Below the pieces are notes generated by a model. It did no database searches, had not been told where the DNA came from, and saw nothing but the letters and a program-made list of their open reading frames with translations. Source: Lachnospiraceae bacterium (GTDB taxonomy: Bacteria; Bacillota; Clostridia; Lachnospirales; Lachnospiraceae). From it: a stretch of DNA of 64,000 nucleotides. Positions 32,302 through 41,472 of the stretch are shown here, piece after piece; within the stretch, counting starts at the first letter, position 1; each line of letters begins with the position of its first letter. Both the position numbers and the translations under genes were made by a program. Location of the stretch: positions 3,072,501 through 3,136,500 of the forward strand of contig AP025573.1 in the NCBI GenBank assembly GCA_022845895.1. Reading direction: 5' to 3'.

Positions 32302-33038
32302 GTACTCACCTCATCTGAAAGTGGCTCCGCCATAACAACCCCTATGTTATCTCTCCCGCCATTACTGTTTGCCTTTTCAATCAACATCTGCACCGCTTCC
32401 ACAATATCTCTTGAACCTTTCACGATGTCAAACATATCTTCGTCTTCCACCATATTGCTAAGCCCGTCTGTACACATCAGTATTGTGTCCCCCTTTTTCA
32501 GACGGTACTCATATACATCTGCTTCTACATCCGGCTTCACGCCGATGGCCCTCGTAATTATGTTCTTGTCCGGATGATTCTTGGCTTCTTCTTCCTTGAT
32601 TCCTCCAAGCCTTACCATCTCCTCCACGAGAGAATGGTCCTTGGACAGCTGCCGTATTTTCTCATTGATCAGATACAGGCGGCTGTCCCCTACATTGGCA
32701 AAATATAATGTATTGCCTACCACAGTGGCCGCCACCAGCGTCGTACCCATTCCTTCCAGCTTTACATCAGTGGCAGCGGCTTCTATCAGCTTGTTGTTCG
32801 CTGTCGCCACTATCCCCCGCAGTATCTCCTCGGGACGGTCGATAGACGTCTGCTCCAGCTCTTTCCTCAGCACCGTGACCGTATATTTGGACGCAAAGTC
32901 GCCGGCCTTGTGTCCGCCCATTCCATCGGCCACCGCCAGCAGATTCGGAAACGGCCCTATGGGCTTATCCGTCACATATACATAGTCCTGATTGACTTCG
33001 CGCTTTCTTCCCACATCAGTCATCGCATATATCTTCAT
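32295..33038 (-). CDS. stp: PP2C-type Ser/Thr protein phosphatase (Stp/PrpC)
   Basis: The 247-residue protein has the PP2C metal motifs: 'REVNQDYVYV' near 14, 'AVADGMGGHKAGDFASKY' near 36, 'ANVGDSRLYLIN' near 114, 'MCTDGLSNMVEDE' near 192 and 'GGRDNIGVVMAE' near 229. It is the Mn2+-dependent partner that reverses PrkC phosphorylation. The gene overlaps both rlmN (23 bases) and prkC (7 bases), so all are expressed together. Confidence 0.96.
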   Translation of the reverse strand: MKIYAMTDVGRKREVNQDYVYVTDKPIGPFPNLLAVADGMGGHKAGDFASKYTVTVLRKELEQTSIDRPEEILRGIVATANNKLIEAAATDVKLEGMGTTLVAATVVGNTLYFANVGDSRLYLINEKIRQLSKDHSLVEEMVRLGGIKEEEAKNHPDKNIITRAIGVKPDVEADVYEYRLKKGDTILMCTDGLSNMVEDEDMFDIVKGSRDIVEAVQMLIEKANSNGGRDNIGVVMAEPLSDEVSTW

Positions 33039-34086
33039 CTGATTCTCCCTTATTGCCCGCAGCGTGACGTCTGCGAAGCTGTCCGCAGGCCCCGTCTATA
33101 TCCGAGCCTCTTTCCCTTCTTATAGTAACATTAATTCCGTTTTTTTCAAGTTTATTTTTAAATTCAAGGGCATTTTTACTGTCCGGACGGACAAAATCAC
33201 GCTCCTTTATCGGGTTCACGGGAATCAGGTTCAGATGGCAGTTCCGGTGCTTCAGTATCCCCGTCAGTTCTCTTATATCCTCAGGTCCGTCGTTCACCCC
33301 ATGTACGAGGCTGTATTCAAACGTAATTCTGCGGCCTGTCTTTTCAAAATAATAGTCACATGCATTAAGCACTTCCGTCAGGCTGTACTTATTCGCCACA
33401 GGCATGAGGGCCTTCCGCTTCTCCTGGGTGGATCCATGCAGCGACAGCGCCAGCGTAATCTGGAGATTTTCTTCTGCCAGCCTCCTCATGTTCGGCACGA
33501 TGCCGCATGTGGAGGCGGTGATGTTTCTCTGGCTGATATGAAGGCCATGTTCATCGCTGACCATGCGTATGAACCGGACAAAGTTCTCATAATTGTCCAG
33601 GGGCTCGCCCGTCCCCATCACGACCACATTGGAAATGCGCTCCCCAATCCTCTTCTGAATCTGATATATCTGCCGGAGCATCTCGGATGGGGTCAGGTTC
33701 CTCATAAGACCGTCCAGCGTGGACGCGCAGAAACGGCACCCCATACGGCAGCCTGCCTGCGATGAGATGCAGACGGAATTCCCGTAATTATAACGCATAA
33801 GAACGCTCTCCACCATATTGCCGTCCTGAAGTTCAAACAGGAACTTCTCCGTCGGATCCACGCTGGATACCTGATGTTCCACCGGCATCACTTTCCGTAT
33901 CTCATACTTCTCATCAAGCTGTTCCCTCAGCTTTTTTGATAGATTGGTCATCTCTTCAAAACTGTCCGCCAGCCTGACGTGGAGCCATTCATATATCTGC
34001 CTGCTCCGAAAGCTCTTTTCTCCTATCGCCTCAATCTCTTTCTTCAATTGTACGTAATCATACGAACAAATATCCTTTTTATCCAT
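33016..34086 (-). CDS. rlmN: 23S rRNA (A2503-C2)-methyltransferase, radical SAM
   Basis: The 356-residue protein has the radical-SAM cluster 'CRMGCRFCAS' near 116-125, the product-binding 'GTGEPLDNYENFVRFI' near 158, and the catalytic Cys near the C terminus in 'DIDGACGQLR'. The second methylated Cys is present in the 'ACGQL' segment. RlmN methylates A2503 of 23S rRNA and some tRNAs at C2. It overlaps rsmB by 8 bases upstream and stp by 23 bases downstream. The C-terminal 20 residues beyond 'ACGQLRRRHA' are encoded by the overlap with stp. Confidence 0.96.
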   Translation of the reverse strand: MDKKDICSYDYVQLKKEIEAIGEKSFRSRQIYEWLHVRLADSFEEMTNLSKKLREQLDEKYEIRKVMPVEHQVSSVDPTEKFLFELQDGNMVESVLMRYNYGNSVCISSQAGCRMGCRFCASTLDGLMRNLTPSEMLRQIYQIQKRIGERISNVVVMGTGEPLDNYENFVRFIRMVSDEHGLHISQRNITASTCGIVPNMRRLAEENLQITLALSLHGSTQEKRKALMPVANKYSLTEVLNACDYYFEKTGRRITFEYSLVHGVNDGPEDIRELTGILKHRNCHLNLIPVNPIKERDFVRPDSKNALEFKNKLEKNGINVTIRRERGSDIDGACGQLRRRHAAGNKGESDEDICDD

Positions 34087-35383
34087 GGTTCTCCTTCTGG
34101 AAAAGCGCTATGTAAAATCCGTCCCCTTCATCCAGACCGGGAATCATCTGTTTTTCCCGTACAAGGCCGAACGCAGGGTACGCTTCTTTAAACCACCTTG
34201 CATTCCCTTCATTTTCTGTCCAGCTGACCGTGCATGTGCTGTACACGAGCTTTCCGCCCGGTTTTACATAATTCTGTACAACCGACAGCATCTTCCTCTG
34301 AAGCTTTGCCAGCTCCGTCTGCATCTCCTCTGTCATCTTATACTTAAGGTCAGGCTTCTTTCCAATCACGCCGAGCCCCGAGCACGGCAGATCCGCAATC
34401 ACGATATCGGCGGAACCCACAGCAGATCTGTCAAGAACCGTAGCATCCCATTTCACCGCTTCGATATTCTTAAGGCCGCTGCGCTCTATATTATCTTCCA
34501 GGAGGGTTACCTTGTAGCCAGACAAGTCCCTCGCCTCCACATGGCCGGTTCCGTGCAGCCTCTCTGCCATATGCAGGGCTTTGCCGCCCGGTGCGGCGCA
34601 CACATCTATCACCGTATCGCCCTTTTTAGGGGCCGCCCAGTGAACTGTCCGCATAGAATTGATATCCTGTACATAGTAATAGCCCTTGCGGAAGCTCTCA
34701 AGCCCTCCGAGATAGTTATATCCGTATAGATGAAGCGCCGCAGGAAAATCCGGTATCTCCTCCGTGCGGACCCCTTCTTCCCTCAGCATCTGTTCCAGCT
34801 CTTCCCTGCTGATACGATCGGGGTTGAACCGGATCGTCAGCGGCTTCTCTTTCAGGAAGTCTTCTGCCATGACGAGTACATTATCTTCTCCATACCGCTC
34901 AAGCCATTGTTCAAGGATCCACTTTGGCATGGAATACCTGACCGACATGTGTTCTATGTAATCTTTCGGATAGCCGATCTTATTGATATTGCGGCTGACA
35001 TTGCGCAATACGCCGTTCACGAACGCCTTAAGGCTTGAAAACCCTCTCTTTTCGGCAAGCTTTACAGCTTCATTGCACACCGCGCTGTCCGGCACGCTGT
35101 CCATATATTTCAGCTGATAGACGCCACTTCTTATGATTGCGCAGATGACCGGCTTCATCTTGTTCACTTTTACTTTGGAAAACTGGTTGATTATATAGTC
35201 TATTTCTATGAGATGTTCCAGCGTGCCGTTTATCACCCTTGTGATAAACGCACGCTGCTTCTTGTCCAGATACTGGTACTTCTCCAGCACATTGCGCAGT
35301 GCGATATGACAGTATTCGCCTTCCCTCGTAATCTGCAGCAATGTGTCCAGTATCAGTTCTCTTTCATTTACCGATGATGCCAT
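34079..35383 (-). CDS. rsmB: 16S rRNA (C967-C5)-methyltransferase
   Basis: The 434-residue protein starts with a NusB-like RNA-binding domain ('AFITRVINGTLEHLIEIDYI') followed by a Rossmann methyltransferase. The SAM loop is 'VIDVCAAPGGKALHMAE' near 250, the motif-IV Cys is in 'DLPCSGLGVIGKKPD' near 325 and the motif-VI catalytic Cys in 'YSTCTVSWTENEGNA' near 378. It makes m5C967 in 16S rRNA. It lies between the YugP-like protease and rlmN in the fmt-rsmB-rlmN-stp-prkC-rsgA string that is conserved in Firmicutes. Confidence 0.96.
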   Translation of the reverse strand: MASSVNERELILDTLLQITREGEYCHIALRNVLEKYQYLDKKQRAFITRVINGTLEHLIEIDYIINQFSKVKVNKMKPVICAIIRSGVYQLKYMDSVPDSAVCNEAVKLAEKRGFSSLKAFVNGVLRNVSRNINKIGYPKDYIEHMSVRYSMPKWILEQWLERYGEDNVLVMAEDFLKEKPLTIRFNPDRISREELEQMLREEGVRTEEIPDFPAALHLYGYNYLGGLESFRKGYYYVQDINSMRTVHWAAPKKGDTVIDVCAAPGGKALHMAERLHGTGHVEARDLSGYKVTLLEDNIERSGLKNIEAVKWDATVLDRSAVGSADIVIADLPCSGLGVIGKKPDLKYKMTEEMQTELAKLQRKMLSVVQNYVKPGGKLVYSTCTVSWTENEGNARWFKEAYPAFGLVREKQMIPGLDEGDGFYIALFQKENHG

Positions 35384-35405
35384 ATTGTATTCCCCCTCAT
35401 ATGGA

Positions 35406-36113
35406 TTAATCGCTTCTTCTTCCTCCTGTGAGAACGAGTATTCTCAACAGCTGCAATATTGCAGAGGCAGCTCCGGCTACATAAGTCAGGGCCGCGGCTG
35501 TCAGCACCTTCTTCGTATCGGCAACTTCACTTTCGTACAGCAGGCCTGTACTTCCGAGCAGCCTGATTGCCCTTCTGGATGCGTTAAATTCTACCGGCAG
35601 CGTTATAAGCTGGAACAGTACCGCCAGAGAAAATGCGATAATGCCAAGGTTGAGCAGCAGTGCTGAAGAGCTGCTGTTTATGAGCAGGCCTATCAGTATA
35701 AGAGGCCATGCAATAGCACTTCCAAAATTCGCCACAGGAACAAGGGCACCTCGCAGCGTAAGTGGCGCATACCCTTCCGCGTGCTGTATCGCATGGCCGC
35801 ACTCATGCGCAGCCACGCCGATGGCTGCGACAGATGGGGAATTGTATGTCGCATCAGAAAGCCTTAACACTTTGCTTCTCGGGTCGTAGTGGTCCGTCAG
35901 GTTGCCCGAGACATGCTCCACCTTCACATCATAGATTCCCGCTCCCCTGAGCACATGTTCTGCCGCATCCCTTCCAGTCATCCCTGTATGGCTGCGGACG
36001 CGGGAATATTTATTAAATGTGGCATTCATCTTTGCCGACGCTATTAGACAGATGATGACGCCGATGATAACTAAAAAGTACGTCGGATCGAAATACATCA
36101 TTGGATATATCAT
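35406..36113 (-). CDS. YugP-type zinc metallopeptidase, membrane bound
   Basis: The 235-residue protein starts at ATG 36113 with AAAGGAGG seven bases upstream. It has an N-terminal membrane helix ('TYFLVIIGVIICLIASA'), the zinc motif 'GVAAHECGHAIQHAEGY' near residues 105-121 (HExxH form H-E-C-G-H), and two or three C-terminal helices. This is the DUF2268-like/YugP family, whose member in B. subtilis has no firmly known substrate. Placement between fmt and rsmB is common in Lachnospiraceae and suggests a housekeeping role. An 85-base AT-rich gap separates it from fmt. Confidence 0.92.
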   Translation of the reverse strand: MIYPMMYFDPTYFLVIIGVIICLIASAKMNATFNKYSRVRSHTGMTGRDAAEHVLRGAGIYDVKVEHVSGNLTDHYDPRSKVLRLSDATYNSPSVAAIGVAAHECGHAIQHAEGYAPLTLRGALVPVANFGSAIAWPLILIGLLINSSSSALLLNLGIIAFSLAVLFQLITLPVEFNASRRAIRLLGSTGLLYESEVADTKKVLTAAALTYVAGAASAILQLLRILVLTGGRRSD

Positions 36114-36198
36114 TTATTAGCCTCCTTTTACATGTATACTAGCTATTATATATGAAAAAGAGGAAAAATAGCGGTTCTTCATAAAATTTTAACACTTT

Positions 36199-37128
36199 TT
36201 AACCAAGTTCACAGCCTTCTTCTATCTTATAGCCCCTCAAAAAGGCGTCTGCCTCCATCCGTTTCTTCCCGGGAATCTGGAGAGAACGCACTTTAAGCAG
36301 ACCGTCGCCCGTCTGCACGCAGAAACTGTCTTTCTCTACCGACACGACGGTTCCCGGCTCGTCCTTGCTGTTCTGCAAGACGACATCCGCCTCCCACAGC
36401 TTCATCACCTTGCCGTCCCACTTGGTATACGCGCTGGGCCATGGATTCAGGCCGCGAATCAGCCGTTCAATCGTCTGCGCGTCGTTCTTCCAGTCGATGC
36501 TGCCCATATCCTTATGAAGCATACGGGCATATTCTGTCGTAGTCTCCCCCTGCTTTTCAAAGACAGCGGTACCCTCTTCCAGAGCCTCTAACGTCTTCAC
36601 GCAGAGACTGGCGCCTGCCTCAGACAGCTTATCAAACAAGCTGCCTCCGGTCTCTTTATCATCCAGCGTCACTTCGGTCTTCATAATCATATCACCAGTG
36701 TCAAGCCCCTCATCCATCTGCATCGTCGTAACACCGGACACCCTTTCTCCGTTGATGACCGCCCACTGTATCGGCGCTGCTCCCCTGTACTTCGGGAGCA
36801 GTGACGCATGTACATTGACGCAGCCAAACCGGGTCATCTCCAGTATCTCTTTCGGCAGTATCTGCCCAAACGCGATGACTACCATGATGTCCGCCTCATA
36901 TGCGCGAAGCTTGTCGATGCACGCTGCCTCCCGCACCTTCTTGGGCTGGAATACAGGTATGCCATGTTGAAGCGCCTTCTCTTTCACAGGAGAATACTGC
37001 ATCTTCCCTCCCCTGCCCTTCGGCTTGTCGGGCTGCGTAACCGCAAGTACGATATCATGCCCTGCTGCAATCAGCGATTCAAACGTACCGACAGAAAAGT
37101 CCGGCGTTCCCATGAATATAATCCTCAT
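36199..37128 (-). CDS. fmt: Methionyl-tRNA formyltransferase
   Basis: I take the ATG at 37128: AGGAGG lies ten bases upstream within the end of def, whereas the longer frame starts inside def without a site. The 309-residue protein has 'MRIIFMGTPDFSVGTFESL' at the start, the formyl-folate site 'NVHASLLPKYRGAAPIQWAV' near 105 and 'MDEGLDTGDMI' near 140, then a C-terminal OB-like domain. It formylates initiator Met-tRNA, and Def next door removes the formyl group, a classic operon pair. def stops one base before this start, so translation is coupled. Confidence 0.97.
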   Translation of the reverse strand: MRIIFMGTPDFSVGTFESLIAAGHDIVLAVTQPDKPKGRGGKMQYSPVKEKALQHGIPVFQPKKVREAACIDKLRAYEADIMVVIAFGQILPKEILEMTRFGCVNVHASLLPKYRGAAPIQWAVINGERVSGVTTMQMDEGLDTGDMIMKTEVTLDDKETGGSLFDKLSEAGASLCVKTLEALEEGTAVFEKQGETTTEYARMLHKDMGSIDWKNDAQTIERLIRGLNPWPSAYTKWDGKVMKLWEADVVLQNSKDEPGTVVSVEKDSFCVQTGDGLLKVRSLQIPGKKRMEADAFLRGYKIEEGCELG

Positions 37129-37129
37129 C

Positions 37130-37603
37130 TTATTCTTCCTCCTCGGCTCCCACGTCATGCAGCCCGTCTTTCGTGAGCCCTACATACATGTTCCCATCCA
37201 GATGGTCTATCTCATGGCAGAATGCACGGGCCAGAAGCCCTGTCCCTTCCAGCTCGCGCTCCTGCATATCTTCATCCAGCGCCCTTACTTTGACGTAATC
37301 CGGCCTCGTGACGATACCGTATTTTCCAGGGACGCTTAAGCAGCCTTCCTCCCCGGTCTGTTCGCCGGATGTCTCGATGATCTCAGGGTTGATGAGCACG
37401 ATCGGCCCCTCTCCCACATCTATCGTCACTATCCGCTTGAGCACCCCTACCTGGGGCGCTGCCAGCCCTACGCCGTACGCTTCGTACATCGTGTCAAACA
37501 TGTCGTTGATAAGCACTTTCGTACGAAGCGTCAGCTTATCTACCGGTTTGCATGTCTTCGTCAATACTTCTTCACCAAGTTCCCGAATCTTTCTTGTCGC
37601 CAT
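37130..37603 (-). CDS. def: Peptide deformylase
   Basis: The 157-residue protein has the three family motifs: 'GVGLAAPQVG' near 43, 'EEGCLSVPG' near 87 with the metal-binding Cys, and 'HEIDHLDGNM' near 129 with the two His ligands and catalytic Glu. It removes the N-formyl group from new proteins. It is shorter at the C terminus than the Gram-negative type and fits clostridial type I enzymes. It lies 14 bases after priA and is coupled to fmt. Confidence 0.97.
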   Translation of the reverse strand: MATRKIRELGEEVLTKTCKPVDKLTLRTKVLINDMFDTMYEAYGVGLAAPQVGVLKRIVTIDVGEGPIVLINPEIIETSGEQTGEEGCLSVPGKYGIVTRPDYVKVRALDEDMQERELEGTGLLARAFCHEIDHLDGNMYVGLTKDGLHDVGAEEEE

Positions 37604-37617
37604 ATGTTTTCCTCTCC

Positions 37618-39846
37618 TTAAAATACATTCATAGGGTTGAAGTCGAACTGAATCCTCATCGTCTGAAATCCCCTGTTAATCTCTATATATTGTTCCAGCC
37701 TGTTCTTCGCTTCCGTGAGCAGGCGGTACTCTTCACTTTTGATATACAGTACCCTGCGGTACACGTCATTGACCTTTCCCACGTATGGGCTCGCCGGTCC
37801 GATTACCTGAAGCCTTCCGGTACGGTCTATCCGCACGACATACTCTTTCAGATAGCCGGCCGCCTTCTCAAGCAGCTGTTCATCCGGTCCTGTCATGAGC
37901 ACGGCAAGCAGCTGTTCTACCGGGGGATAGCCCATCAGTTCCCGGTAATCCATCTCAGCCTCATAAAACCCTTCATAATTCTGTTCTGCCGCCATACGGA
38001 TACTGTAATGGTCGGGGCTGTACGTCTGGATGACGACTTCTCCCCCTCCACTTCCTCTCCCTGCCCGGCCTGCCGCCTGTGTCAGCAGCTGGAACGTCCG
38101 TTCGCCCGCCCGGTAATCATTGGAATATAATGACATATCCGCAGCCAGAATGCCCACCAGCGTAACATTCGGGAAATCGTGCCCCTTTACTATCATCTGG
38201 GTACCAATCAGTATATCTGCGTCCCCGTCTGCAAACGACTCGAGTATCTTCTCATGTCCGTCTTTCTCCCTCGTCGTATCCATATCCATCCTGAGGACTC
38301 TCGCCTGGGGAAATGCCTTCTTAACGATATCTTCTATCTGCTGCGTCCCTGCCCGGAACCCGCCTATGAATGTGGATCCGCATGAAGGGCATGCGCTGAC
38401 TGCCGGCTCCTCATGCCCGCAGTAGTGGCATACAAGCCTTCCGCCTCTGTGCGATGACAGCGACACGTCGCAATGAGGACATTTTACTACATATCCGCAC
38501 GCTCTGCAAGAAATGAACCCCGCATATCCCCGGCGGTTGAGGAACAGCATCGTCTGTTCCCCCCGTTCAAGCCTTGCAGCTGTCATCTCTTTGAGCCGGT
38601 CGCTTAAGATGGAGCGGTTGCCGGCCCTAAGCTCCTCTCTCATATCTATCGTATACACATCCGGCAGTTCAAGGCTTTTCGTCCTGTTCTTGAGCTCCAG
38701 TAACGTATATGCTTTGTTACGGCAGCGGTAGAAGGACTCAAGTGACGGAGTGGCGGAACCCAGCATGACGCTGGCCCCCTCCATCTCAGCCCGCTTAATG
38801 GCCGTTTCTCTCGTATGGTACCTGGGAACCTGCTCGCTCTTATATGTCGGCTCATGTTCCTCATCGATCACGATCAGGCCCAGATTGGCAAATGGTGTAA
38901 ACAGTGCGGAGCGGGGACCAATCATCACATCCACCTCTCCGGCTTTGACCCGCTCCATCTGATCGTACCGTTCTCCCTGGGAGAGCCTGGAGTTCAAGAT
39001 TGAGACCCGGTCGCCGAACCTCCCGTAAAAACGCATCACGGTCTGATACGTGAGCGCAATCTCGGGAATCAGCACGATCGCCTGCCTCCCTTCCCGCAGG
39101 ACCCTGTGTATCATCTCCATGTATACTTCGGTCTTGCCACTTCCAGTCACGCCATATAACAGATATGTCCGCCTTATTCCTGCTTTATAGTCTCCCCAGA
39201 AAGTCTCGATGACATTCCGCTGCTCCTGCGTATATTCGACTTCCTGCCGCTTTCCTGTCCTGCGCCGTACCGGATTGCGGAACTCCCGCTCGGACTCAAG
39301 GGCAAGTATCCCCTGTTCTTCCAGAGCCCTTATCACCGTCAGCGTGATGTTCAGCTTCTTAGTGACCAGATCATACTCCTGCTCCGGCTGATCCAGAAGG
39401 GCGGCCAGCAGACGTGCCCGCGCCTTCTGGTTCTTATGGAGATACACGTCCAGCTGTTTCTTCCCTTCCTCCTCGCCAAGAAGGAGCCTCACACGTCTCT
39501 TTTCTCTCGGCTGCTCTTTTCTCTTGATTGGAAGCACGGTCTTGAGCGCCTGTATCATCGTACCGCCGTAGTGGTCGTGCATCCAAGCAGCCAGAGCGAC
39601 AAGTCTGGATTCGATAGCTACGCTCTCGTCTGCAATCCGGATAATATCCTTCACCCTGGACAGCTCGTAATCCGTCTTCCCGGACAGTCCGGTGACATAC
39701 CCTCTCGTCTCCTTGTTGCCACGGCCGAAAGGAACGACCACTTCCGTCCCGACTTTCAGCTGCCCTTCGAGCTGCTCCGGAATCCGGTAGCAGAATACTC
39801 TGTCCAGTTTTTCATGGGTAATGTCGACAATGATATCAGCGAACAT
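37618..39846 (-). CDS. priA: Primosomal protein N' (replication restart helicase)
   Basis: The start is the ATG at 39846, which overlaps the last 11 bases of murE. The earlier Met lies in murE without support. The 742-residue protein shows the helicase motifs 'LLYGVTGSGKTEVYMEMI' and 'LIVIDEEHEPTYK', the zinc-binding cluster 'CRACGYVVKCPHCDVSL' plus 'CHYCGHEEPAVSACPSCGS', and 'IGTQMIVKGHDFPNVTLVG' in domain 2. PriA rebuilds replisomes at broken or stalled forks. It connects to the AddAB repair genes functionally, though they are not in the same operon. Confidence 0.97.
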   Translation of the reverse strand: MFADIIVDITHEKLDRVFCYRIPEQLEGQLKVGTEVVVPFGRGNKETRGYVTGLSGKTDYELSRVKDIIRIADESVAIESRLVALAAWMHDHYGGTMIQALKTVLPIKRKEQPREKRRVRLLLGEEEGKKQLDVYLHKNQKARARLLAALLDQPEQEYDLVTKKLNITLTVIRALEEQGILALESEREFRNPVRRRTGKRQEVEYTQEQRNVIETFWGDYKAGIRRTYLLYGVTGSGKTEVYMEMIHRVLREGRQAIVLIPEIALTYQTVMRFYGRFGDRVSILNSRLSQGERYDQMERVKAGEVDVMIGPRSALFTPFANLGLIVIDEEHEPTYKSEQVPRYHTRETAIKRAEMEGASVMLGSATPSLESFYRCRNKAYTLLELKNRTKSLELPDVYTIDMREELRAGNRSILSDRLKEMTAARLERGEQTMLFLNRRGYAGFISCRACGYVVKCPHCDVSLSSHRGGRLVCHYCGHEEPAVSACPSCGSTFIGGFRAGTQQIEDIVKKAFPQARVLRMDMDTTREKDGHEKILESFADGDADILIGTQMIVKGHDFPNVTLVGILAADMSLYSNDYRAGERTFQLLTQAAGRAGRGSGGGEVVIQTYSPDHYSIRMAAEQNYEGFYEAEMDYRELMGYPPVEQLLAVLMTGPDEQLLEKAAGYLKEYVVRIDRTGRLQVIGPASPYVGKVNDVYRRVLYIKSEEYRLLTEAKNRLEQYIEINRGFQTMRIQFDFNPMNVF

Positions 39847-41308
39847 GTGCGCCTTGCTCCTCCAGTATTTCTGCAATGAGCACCCGGTCGTCCATATCGT
39901 ACTTCACGCCTTTTATCTCCTGATACGTCTCATGGCCTTTGCCCGCAAGTATGATGACGTCTCCCGCGCGCCCATGTTCTATGGCGTACCGGATAGCTTC
40001 TTTCCTGTCGCAGATGGCGATATACGCTCCATCGGTCTTCTCTATGCCGGTTATGATATCGTCGATGATGGCCTGCGGCTCCTCGAACCTAGGGTTGTCG
40101 GACGTGATGACGGTAAAGTCCGCAAGCCTCCCTGATACTTCACCCATCTCAAAACGGCGCGTCCTGGAACGGTTGCCGCCGCAGCCGAACACGGTCACAA
40201 GACGTCCCGGATCATAATCTCTCAGCGTGTCAAGCAGGCTCTTAAGGCTCATGGCATTGTGTGCATAATCTATCATAAATGTAAAGTCGTCAGACACCTT
40301 GACCATTTCAATCCGGCCCTTAACCTTTGCCACTTTCAACGCCTTCTTGATCTCTTCCTCCGGAACATTAAAATGTCTGCATACTGCAATCGCCGTCAGT
40401 GAATTATAGACGCTGAATTTACCTGGGATATCTATCTCCACATCAAAATCCATCAGCCCGCCGACATGATATCTGACGCCCAGGTATCCGGGCCTTGAAA
40501 TGTGTTCGACACTCGTGGCTCTAAGATCTGCCTTTTCAGAAAATCCAAATGTCTCCGTCCTGCACGTTGCATGTCGGAATACATCTTCGAACCATCGGTC
40601 ATCCACATTGGCGATTCCGAGCCTGCACTGGGTAAACAGAATTCCTTTACAGCGCTTGTAGTCCTCAAAATCCTTGTGCTCGTTCGGTCCGATATGGTCC
40701 TCGCCCAGATTCGTGAAGATACCGATTTCAAACGGAATCCCCGCCGTCCTGTGCAGCATCAGCCCCTGGGAAGATACTTCCATGACGACGCTGTCACACC
40801 CGGCATCGACCATCTCTTTAAAATACTTGTGTATCGTGTATGACTCTGGAGTCGTATTGCTTGCAGGTATCGTCTTATCCCCGATAACCGCCTCAATCGT
40901 CCCGATAAGCCCGACCTTATGTCCCACGCCTTCCAGTATGGACTTTACCATATAGGTCGTCGTCGTCTTTCCCTTCGTGCCTGTGATTCCGATTACTTTG
41001 AGCTTCTCAGCCGGATACCCGAAGTATGCCGCGGACATGAGTGCCAGCGCATAGCGTGTATCGTCCACATGTATGACCGTCACGGAGTCCGGTGCTTCCA
41101 CCTGCTTCTCCACGACAACTGCCGCCGCCCCTTTCTCCGCAACTTCTTTTACATATGCATGCCCATCTGACACAGCACCGCTGATGCATACAAACACGCT
41201 GCCCGGGACTACCTTGCGGGAGTCGTTCGTAAGCTCGGTTACTTCCGCCACATCGCTCCCCTGCACAACTTCATATTCTAAACGTTCCAATAAATCGGTT
41301 AATATCAT
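39836..41308 (-). CDS. murE: UDP-MurNAc-tripeptide synthetase, meso-DAP type
   Basis: The 490-residue Mur ligase has the ATP loop 'GITGTKGKTTTTYMVKSIL' near 107, substrate motifs 'NTTPES' near 148, and 'FMIDYAHNAMSLKSLLD' near 343. Substrate choice is told by 'TSDNPRFEEP' near 400: DNPR is the meso-diaminopimelate signature (lysine enzymes have DNPA or similar). The wall peptide of this organism is thus expected to contain meso-DAP, which makes the doubly substituted DapF-like protein at 13.5 kb more puzzling. It begins the murE-priA-def-fmt chain. Confidence 0.97.
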   Translation of the reverse strand: MILTDLLERLEYEVVQGSDVAEVTELTNDSRKVVPGSVFVCISGAVSDGHAYVKEVAEKGAAAVVVEKQVEAPDSVTVIHVDDTRYALALMSAAYFGYPAEKLKVIGITGTKGKTTTTYMVKSILEGVGHKVGLIGTIEAVIGDKTIPASNTTPESYTIHKYFKEMVDAGCDSVVMEVSSQGLMLHRTAGIPFEIGIFTNLGEDHIGPNEHKDFEDYKRCKGILFTQCRLGIANVDDRWFEDVFRHATCRTETFGFSEKADLRATSVEHISRPGYLGVRYHVGGLMDFDVEIDIPGKFSVYNSLTAIAVCRHFNVPEEEIKKALKVAKVKGRIEMVKVSDDFTFMIDYAHNAMSLKSLLDTLRDYDPGRLVTVFGCGGNRSRTRRFEMGEVSGRLADFTVITSDNPRFEEPQAIIDDIITGIEKTDGAYIAICDRKEAIRYAIEHGRAGDVIILAGKGHETYQEIKGVKYDMDDRVLIAEILEEQGAHVR

Positions 41309-41472
41309 GTTTTTCCTGCCTCCTGATTTAATCTCATCAAGGGTATTATAACATTAAATATTTTCAAATGCCATACCCTCCGCCGACAAAGGCGTGCACG
41401 GTCAGCTAAGGGTGGATTTCCGGCTTCATCTGCGTTACAATAGAGTCAAACTGTTGAAAGGGGAATGAAACT